A stretch of 10,825 nt of DNA from an uncultured Spirochaetia bacterium. GTDB taxonomy: Bacteria > Spirochaetota > CALGPD01. Shown here piece after piece: positions 1-6,300 of this stretch. Below the pieces are notes generated by a model, which worked only from the letters and a program-made list of their open reading frames with translations, ran no database searches and was not told where the DNA came from. The stretch spans positions 1 through 10,825 of the forward strand of contig CALGPD010000217.1 of the NCBI GenBank assembly GCA_937960625.1, written 5' to 3'. The translations under genes were made by a program, and so were the position numbers. How positions within the stretch are numbered: position 1 is the stretch's first letter; each line of letters starts with the position of its first letter.

Positions 1-659
1 GTGTTAACGCGGGGTCAATTGATGAAAAAAAATACGGTGAACCTACTCCTGAAGCTTTAGTGGATTCTGCTCTTGACCATATCAAAATATTGGAAGATTT
101 AGATTATAGAAATATTAAGGTTTCTTTAAAAGCCCATGATGTGGAAACAATGGTTAAAGCTTACAGGATAATGAGTGAAAAAAAAGATTATCCTTTACAC
201 CTCGGTGTAACTGAAGCAGGAACAAGTTTTCAGGCTACTGTAAAAAGCGCAATCGGTATAGGTTCATTGCTTTTAGACGGAATTGGCGATACTGTGCGTG
301 TGAGTGTAACAGGTGACCCGGTTGAAGAAATACGTATTGCCAAAGAGATTTTAAAAAGCCTGCATCTAAGAAACTTCGGCCCTGAAATTGTTTCCTGTCC
401 TACATGCGGACGAATTGAAGTGGATGTTATTAAAATTGCAAACGAAGTTGAAAGACGCCTTAAAGGAGTAAATAAATCTATTAGCGTTGCTGTTATGGGG
501 TGTGCGGTAAACGGACCCGGTGAAGCAAAGCATTGCGATATTGGCCTGGCCGGCGGTAAAAACGGACGTTTCGTTTTAATTAAAGGCGGTGAAATTATTG
601 ACCGCATTCATGAAAGTGAAGCTATAGAAAGGTTATTGGAAGAAATAGAAAAACTATAG
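1..659 (+). CDS. ispG: 4-hydroxy-3-methylbut-2-enyl diphosphate synthase (IspG/GcpE), 3' part
   Basis: IspG is a [4Fe-4S] enzyme of the MEP isoprenoid pathway. It reductively converts 2-C-methyl-D-erythritol 2,4-cyclodiphosphate to HMBPP in the cytosol. The reading frame is already open at the left edge (frame starts at base 3) and begins with the family motif VNAGS, so the GTG at base 60 is not the start. 218 residues are visible; by comparison with the roughly 370-residue E. coli enzyme, about 150 N-terminal residues (most of the TIM barrel) are missing. The cluster ligands are all present: CPTC (Cys codons at 396 and 405), the third Cys at 501 (GCAVNGPGE), and the Glu of NGPGE at 522, which is the fourth ligand in studied homologues. 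The conserved HLGVTEAG and KSAIGIGSLLLDGIGDT segments are also present. The short C-terminus suggests the bacterial short form. It is convergent with the diguanylate cyclase gene, with one base between the stops, and is probably functionally unrelated to it. Confidence 0.97.
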   Translation, partial: VNAGSIDEKKYGEPTPEALVDSALDHIKILEDLDYRNIKVSLKAHDVETMVKAYRIMSEKKDYPLHLGVTEAGTSFQATVKSAIGIGSLLLDGIGDTVRVSVTGDPVEEIRIAKEILKSLHLRNFGPEIVSCPTCGRIEVDVIKIANEVERRLKGVNKSISVAVMGCAVNGPGEAKHCDIGLAGGKNGRFVLIKGGEIIDRIHESEAIERLLEEIEKL

Positions 660-662
660 TTT
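651..662. repeat. 12-bp perfect palindrome spanning two convergent stop codons
   Basis: AAACTATAGTTT equals its own reverse complement. It contains the ispG TAG (657-659) and most of the TAA of the opposing diguanylate cyclase gene (661-663). It has no loop and no GC-rich stem or T-tract, so it is not a classical terminator. No other terminator is visible at this convergent junction. It may be chance in AT-rich DNA. Confidence 0.5.
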
Positions 663-1503
663 AAGTATCCTGAATATGTATGGTTTTATTTTTACCTGTA
701 AATTTAGCTTTATACATAGCTTTATCTGCAAGTATTATTAATTCTTTATAATCATCCGTATCATCAGGGTAAGTTGAAATTCCTGCGCTGACAGTAACGG
801 GTTTATTTTCCAGTTCGTTTAATTTAATCGTTTCTATTGCCTGATTTACACGTTCGGCAAAAGCTATTGCCCCGGCTTTATCAGTATTAGGTAAAATAAC
901 AACGAATTCCTCGCCTCCGTATCTGCATGGCATATCTTCTTTTCTGATTGTATCATTTAGGGTATGGCCGATTTCCTGTAATAATAAATCTCCGGTTTTA
1001 TGTCCGTAAGTGTCGTTAACCTTCTTAAAATCGTCCAAGTCAAAAAATAACAATGATAAAGGTATTCCATAGCGCTTTGAACGGTAATATTCCTTCTCAA
1101 TTGCACTATCAAAAAATCTGCGGTTATATATAAAAGTCAACTCATCAATAAGCGTAAGCTTGGTTAAAAACTCATAGATATGGATTTCAACAAAAGTGGG
1201 GTTATCAATCATTTTGTTAATATTAATAAAATAATCAAGAATTGCTACTCTTAAGCCCACATCTCTGCCAAGTTTTTCAGCTAAAAGATTTCTATGTTTC
1301 ATTATATCAGACCAGTATTGATTTGCTTGATTTTCAGTTAAATCAATATGAGTAAGTAATTTTAGGAACTCACATATAACACTTTGTTCTACATTTCCTT
1401 CATAACTGCTGATTATTTCATTTACAACGAATTCTTCATTATGTGGCGCCAAATTTAAAATTTTAACTATTTCTTTTTTTAAATTTGATGAAGTTTTGTC
1501 CAT
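661..1503 (-). CDS. Diguanylate cyclase (GGDEF domain) with unassigned N-terminal helical domain
   Basis: A 280-residue protein predicted to make cyclic-di-GMP from two GTP; it is cytosolic, with no membrane segment or signal peptide. Residues 1-115 are a predicted helical domain I cannot assign. Residues about 118-275 are a GGDEF domain with DELT..YNRR (120-129), FDLDDF with the metal-binding Asp155, guanine-binding Asn163 and Asp172 (positions by analogy to PleD), and the active-site GGEEF at 196-200. An RxxD inhibitory site (RKED, 187-190) lies at the canonical distance before GGEEF, so product inhibition is expected. The ATG start at 1503 has an AGGG Shine-Dalgarno 9 nt upstream. It is the last gene of the minus-strand block, 111 bp after its paralogue, with which it aligns without gaps up to GGEEF. 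It is likely catalytically active; the input signal is unknown. Confidence 0.93.
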   Translation of the reverse strand: MDKTSSNLKKEIVKILNLAPHNEEFVVNEIISSYEGNVEQSVICEFLKLLTHIDLTENQANQYWSDIMKHRNLLAEKLGRDVGLRVAILDYFININKMIDNPTFVEIHIYEFLTKLTLIDELTFIYNRRFFDSAIEKEYYRSKRYGIPLSLLFFDLDDFKKVNDTYGHKTGDLLLQEIGHTLNDTIRKEDMPCRYGGEEFVVILPNTDKAGAIAFAERVNQAIETIKLNELENKPVTVSAGISTYPDDTDDYKELIILADKAMYKAKFTGKNKTIHIQDT

Positions 1504-1539
1504 GCTTAATTACCCTGTTTACGAATTAGATATTCTTCT

Positions 1540-1569
1540 TTTATAAAATTTATTTAAATAATAATGCAA
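1540..1569 (-). promoter_or_regulatory. Possible sigma70-type promoter for the downstream diguanylate cyclase
   Basis: On the minus strand, TTGCAT (bases 1569-1564) and TATAAA (1545-1540) are separated by 18 nt, about 36 nt before the ATG at 1503. The gap 1504-1614 is extremely AT-rich, so such matches arise easily by chance. Read-through from the upstream cyclase gene is equally possible, as no terminator is visible between them. Confidence 0.3.
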
Positions 1570-1614
1570 ATAAATAAATTTTCAAATAAAAAAAGAAATA
1601 TTGGTTTTGCTTAA

Positions 1615-2448
1615 TTAATCTTTATAATATTTTACAATACAGTTTTTACCCTTAGCTTTTGCTTTATACATGGCAGAATCCGAGAGTTTTATTAGTTTTT
1701 TAATATTATTTGCATCCTCCGGATAGTTTGCAATTCCTCCACTTATGGTTACGTTTCTCTCAACACCATCAAACTTTATTTTTTCAATATCTTTTCTAAT
1801 CCTTTGAGCATGAATAAATGCTCCGTCCTTAGTTGTTTCAGGAAGAATAATTACAAATTCTTCTCCTCCGTATCTGCATGCTAAATCCTCAGAGCGGGAA
1901 TTTCTCATTATACTCCGGCTGAGGGTTTTTAATACATCATCACCAACTTGATGCCCGTAAGTATCATTTATTTGCTTAAAATCATCAAGGTCGAAGAAAA
2001 ATAATGAAAGTTCATAGCCATGACGGATAGACCGGTTGAATTCTTGTTCAATAGCATTGTTGAAAAATCTCCGGTTATATAACCACGTTAATTCATCTAT
2101 AAGCGCCAGATTAGCTGTTATTTCATAGAAATGCATTTCAATTAATTTAGGGTTAGATAAAAGTTTTGTAATATTCACAAAATAATCATGCATTGCAACG
2201 CGTATACCAATTTTGCGGTTTAGTTTGATTTCCATTTCATTTTTATTTTTAATAATTTTTTTCCAGTGTTTTCTTGCTTCACTTTCAGACATATCAAGAT
2301 GGGTTAAAATTTTTATCAACTCTGAATAAAAAACAGTAAATTTTTGCGATAATTGTTCAACAAGCTTTTCCTCATCGTTTTCAAAATTGTTTAGATATTT
2401 TAAAATTATTCCTTTAATTTCATCATAATTCACATCTTCTTCTTGCAT
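1615..2448 (-). CDS. Diguanylate cyclase (GGDEF domain), tandem paralogue
   Basis: A 277-residue predicted cyclic-di-GMP synthase, cytosolic. The order matches its downstream neighbour: an N-terminal helical region of about 115 residues, then a GGDEF domain with FDLDDF metal Asp, guanine-binding Asn and Asp in NDTYGH..GD, GGEEF at residues 194-198, and an RxxD inhibitory site (RSED, 185-188). The two proteins align co-linearly, including in the N-terminal domain (shared TH.D, VA..DYF.NI, NP...E.H.YE), so this looks like an old duplication. Start choice: the ATG at 2448 is preferred, but a TTG two codons upstream (2454) is possible. GGTGG (2465-2461) lies 6 nt from the TTG and 12 nt from the ATG. 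It lies about 60 bp downstream of the HATPase gene on the same strand, with no terminator between, so co-transcription is likely. The protein appears intact and active. Confidence 0.92.
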   Translation of the reverse strand: MQEEDVNYDEIKGIILKYLNNFENDEEKLVEQLSQKFTVFYSELIKILTHLDMSESEARKHWKKIIKNKNEMEIKLNRKIGIRVAMHDYFVNITKLLSNPKLIEMHFYEITANLALIDELTWLYNRRFFNNAIEQEFNRSIRHGYELSLFFFDLDDFKQINDTYGHQVGDDVLKTLSRSIMRNSRSEDLACRYGGEEFVIILPETTKDGAFIHAQRIRKDIEKIKFDGVERNVTISGGIANYPEDANNIKKLIKLSDSAMYKAKAKGKNCIVKYYKD

Positions 2449-2508
2449 TATCAAAAAACACCACCATTATATATAAATTGGCAGATTTTAAATTTATTTG
2501 ACTTCATA

Positions 2509-3303
2509 TTACATAATATCGGAATTTTTTTTAATATAATCCCACCAAAAATTTTTATCAAACTTTCTTCTTTCAACTCCAAAATAGCTTTCAGTAAGAT
2601 GAATTTTAGCAATTTCAGGGTCGAAGGGAATAAAAAAAGAGACCGCGGTTCCGTCATCCGGTTTATCCGGTATAGGCACACTTTCAAGGGATTCATGAAA
2701 AATTAAATACCTGTTATTTATACCAAATTGTTTCATCATAGAAAATATTGTTGCAAATCCAAGGCCTTCACCTTCGGAATTATCAACTTTATCTGACCTA
2801 AAAAAATCAAGCACTGAATCAAAGTCATTAGCAATTGAAAGTTTTTCACGTACTCGTAAATTTTGCGCGTAAGATAACGGATTTTCGTTAATTACAACGA
2901 ATAAAATACCCATTTCACTAAAAGAAAGAAATATTTTTATTTTTATGTTTTTTTCTTTGACCATTTTGTTAAACTGTTCGTGTTTTGGATGTGAGTCAGA
3001 AAGAATTTCTTTCAGTTTATCAAATTCAATTTTTTTCTCTTTCATATCTTCGGATAATATTTTTTGGGAAAAATGTTCTGCATAAACAGACTTTGAATTT
3101 GCTTTAATTCCGTTTATTATTAATTCTTTTACTACAGCGTAAATAAAAATCCGGTAGTTTTTGTCTTTTTTATATTTTGCCAAAATAGTATCGACAATCC
3201 AGTGAAATTGTTCTTTATGATGTTCTGACATTAAAACCGTTGTGAAATAAAAGGAATGTTCTTGCTCTATAAGTTTGCGTATTTGTTCTTTTTCAATATC
3301 CAA
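2509..3303 (-). CDS. HATPase-like (GHKL) ATP-binding protein, RsbW/anti-sigma-kinase-like
   Basis: A 264-residue cytosolic protein with a GHKL ATP-binding fold and no histidine-kinase dimerisation domain. Visible motifs are an N-box, KELIINGIKAN (59-69, with Glu60 and Asn64), a G2 box SEGEGLGF (176-183), and a closing DGTAVSFFIPF strand (217-227) typical of this fold. The G1 box is abnormal: the expected DxGxG region reads INENPLS (138-144), so nucleotide binding may be weak or altered. A charged insertion of about 50 residues (70-122) separates the N-box from the next strand. The family includes RsbW/SpoIIAB kinases, which phosphorylate STAS partners that SpoIIE-type phosphatases dephosphorylate. 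The gene lies 19 bp downstream of a SpoIIE phosphatase gene, which supports a shared pathway (inference). It starts at TTG 3303, not at the next in-frame ATG (codon 25), because AGGAG sits 6 nt upstream. Confidence 0.75.
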   Translation of the reverse strand: MDIEKEQIRKLIEQEHSFYFTTVLMSEHHKEQFHWIVDTILAKYKKDKNYRIFIYAVVKELIINGIKANSKSVYAEHFSQKILSEDMKEKKIEFDKLKEILSDSHPKHEQFNKMVKEKNIKIKIFLSFSEMGILFVVINENPLSYAQNLRVREKLSIANDFDSVLDFFRSDKVDNSEGEGLGFATIFSMMKQFGINNRYLIFHESLESVPIPDKPDDGTAVSFFIPFDPEIAKIHLTESYFGVERRKFDKNFWWDYIKKNSDIM

Positions 3304-3309
3304 TTATAT

Positions 3310-3314
3310 CTCCT
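3310..3314 (-). promoter_or_regulatory. Shine-Dalgarno AGGAG that fixes a TTG start
   Basis: AGGAG on the minus strand lies 6 nt before the TTG at 3303. It is the strongest ribosome site in the window and the reason to choose TTG for the HATPase gene. It sits in the 19-nt gap after the kinase/phosphatase stop, which implies translation from a shared mRNA. Confidence 0.75.
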
Positions 3315-3322
3315 GATATTAT

Positions 3323-6300
3323 TTAAATAAAATCTACTTTTATTATTTTTTTCTTTTCAGATTCTTTTTTAAATAAAATTACAGTTATATCATCATTAAC
3401 CGTGCCCCATTTTGTTACCTGGAAAAAAATTTCCTTCATGATTTCCTGTGCGCTTAGATGCGCGTTTTTAACAAGTATATTAGTTAATCTTTCCATCCCG
3501 AATTTACCCTGTTTTCTTAATTCTTTTTCTGATGAAAATTTTTCTTTATCAATATCAGGATTAAAAATTTCCCATGCTCCATCAGTTGCAAACATAACAA
3601 TATCATCCTGCTCTAGTTTAAATCGTGTAGTTTTTATTTTTGTAGGAATTTTTGGCAGAACTCCAATTAAATATCCCTTTAAATCAATAAATTCACATTT
3701 TCCTGTTTTTGCGCGGTATATTACAGGAGGTATTTGCGTTCCTATTACTTCAAAATTTCCTTTATCATCAAAGCATCCTAGAGTAAGCACAACGTAGAGA
3801 TAACTGTTTAATCTGGTTACTATATTTTCATATATCGGAGCGTTAATTGTATGTAATACTTTTTCAGGGCTGGATAAAGGATTTTCTCTTATTACTGCTG
3901 AAACCATACTCTGTGTCATAAGCATTATTAAGCCGGAGTTAATGCCATGGCCGGATACATCTCCAATGGAAAACCAATGCCTTTGATTATCTTTATTTAT
4001 AAAAAGGTCATAATAATCTCCTCCAACTTCTGTCGCGGTATGCATTTTCATACTTATATCGTATCCTTGAATTGTTTGGTGTTTTGGAAGTATACCTTCT
4101 TGAATATCTCTGGCAACATCTAATACAGCCTGAGATTGAACAACTTTATCGCGTTCCTCAACCAATTTTGCGGTTGTAATTCCCATTGCAGCTATTCCGG
4201 CGAAATATTGCAGCATCTCAAGGTCGGTTTCTTCAAATAACGCAGAAATCATCCGGTTATCAAGATATAAAATGCCTAAAAGTTTTTTGTTCGCTTTTTT
4301 GTCTTTTTTATCTATGGATATTAAAGGTACTGCAATAATTGAACGTAGATTATTTTTTATTACAGACGGCTCCAACTTATACCTTGCATCTGTTTGTGCA
4401 TCTTCAACGAAAAGTCCATTCATACTGTTTTCAACAATTTTTAAAGCAGTTTGGCTGATAGTATTAATTAAATCTTCCGGGTTTTCACCGGTTGTTGAAG
4501 ATTTTATATATAAATTTTTATTTTTATCATACAATAATAAGAATCCGCGTTCCGCAGTTACAACAATCAGCGCTTTTTCAAGTATTTTATCAGTAAGTTC
4601 ATCTATATTAAGAATGCCGGATATTTCTTTTCCAATACCCATGATAAAATCTAGTTCTTTTAAACCTATCATTTGGGAAATTTTATTTGAATAAGATTTA
4701 GAGGATGATAAGTTTGAAAAATTTGATGTTCCTGTAAAAGTTGTATTTGTGATAGTTGAAGAAGTAGAACTGTCTTCCTTATCATCAAAATTTATTTTAC
4801 CTCTATCTTTTAAAGATGTACCGAAACCGAGTTTATGTCTAAGTATTTCATATTCATGTAGAGCGCCTATGTCCTTAAAAATCAAATACGCTTCCTGTAA
4901 AAATTCAATTCCCCGCGGATTTGCAATTTCATGTAAATGTAATCCGGCTTTTAATAGTAAAAGAGCTTTTTGATAAACATTATTTTTTCCTGTTTCATAT
5001 TTGAGTAGTTTTTTCCGTGCGTCAAGCCAAATACGGATTGCCTTGTTTTCCTTGTTTTGAAACCAGTTAAACATTCCTCTTACCTTATCATATCCGGGAA
5101 AAAGCGTCGGATAGATTTCAATTTGTTTTTTGCCTTTTTTAAGCAGTTTTTTTACTAATTTTAACTCTCCTTTAACAGATTTTCCTGATGAAACGGATAA
5201 TATTATCGTTTCTGCTAAAAGAGTAAATATATCGGAAATTTCAAATATAAACAGTTTTTCTTTATTCACTCTTTCATAGCAGCGTTTAAAATAACGCATG
5301 GCATTTGAATACCTTTCTTCTTTTAGATAAATTAACCCCATTATTTTTTCGATAATTGCAATATGAATAGGGTCATCTTCATCTTTAATCTTTTCAAAAG
5401 CTGTTAAAGCATTTTCTTTTGCTTTGTTTAATGTACCTTTTGCGGGGTTGGCTCTTATAAAACAATACTTTGCATCTAAAATATTAGCCCAGCTTGATTC
5501 CCTTTTATCACCGTTTATGCCTGCAATTTTTCCTAATTTTTGAACAATAGGGGGTACTTTATCAAGCAAACTCGCGGAAAGATACGTTAATCCTAATCCT
5601 CTTAAGGCGTGCATAATTTCCCATTTATTCCCGAGCTCCTCATATAGTTCTATTGCTCTCTCAAGATGTTTTATTGCCATAGGTATTTTATTAAAGAAAT
5701 AGCAAACCATACCAATCAATCTTGAACACGTTGCCAATGTACTTTTAAAGTTTTTCTTTTTAGATATTTCCTCAGCCATGTTTAAACCTTTTTCAAGGTA
5801 ATAAAATGCTGTATCCGTCTCAGGCATAGGTTTTAAAGCATGACGGTAGCCATACATTGAATAGAGAAGGGCAAGTTTTTCCTTATTATTTATTCTTTCC
5901 GAGAGATTTAAACCTATTAAAATATACGTTGTAATATCCTGCCTATCTTCTTTGTAATAATAAAAAGCAAGATTGATACATAACTCAATCGTGGTAACGT
6001 GTAATTCCGAAATGTTTTTGTAAGCTATCTTTCCAGTAAAAAATTTGGTGAATTTTTTGTGTAAAAATTGTAAGAATCTTTGTTTATAATAACTTAATTT
6101 TAAACCGGTTTTTGAAACTGGTATTTTATTATTTAATAATTTTATTGCATCATTAAAAGAGTTAATAGCTTTACTTTTTTTACCTGATTCAAAATAGCAT
6201 ATAGCAATATTTTCCAAAGCCTTAATTGTTCTAAGATGATTGTCTTCAAGGGTAAGAACTTTATTCAAATGTTCAATAGCTTTATGATAATCTCCTTTGA

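Noticed and set aside
60..62. GTG at base 60 as the start of ispG
   Set aside because: The frame continues upstream to the window edge and encodes the conserved IspG motif VNAGS, so this is an internal Val codon of a gene cut by the window.
2466..2471. A perfect minus-strand TATAAT just upstream of the second diguanylate cyclase gene
   Set aside because: It lies only about 18 nt before the ATG and directly abuts the GGTGG ribosome-site candidate. There is no -35 match at 16-18 nt, so it would give an almost leaderless mRNA. It is probably chance in AT-rich sequence.
2443..2706. A plus-strand open frame of 87 codons over the HATPase/cyclase junction, and others opposite the giant gene (such as 4272-4694 and 10099-10407)
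   Set aside because: They lie antisense to well-supported domain-coding genes, have no recognisable domains or ribosome sites, and have compositions expected of reverse-complemented AT-rich coding DNA.
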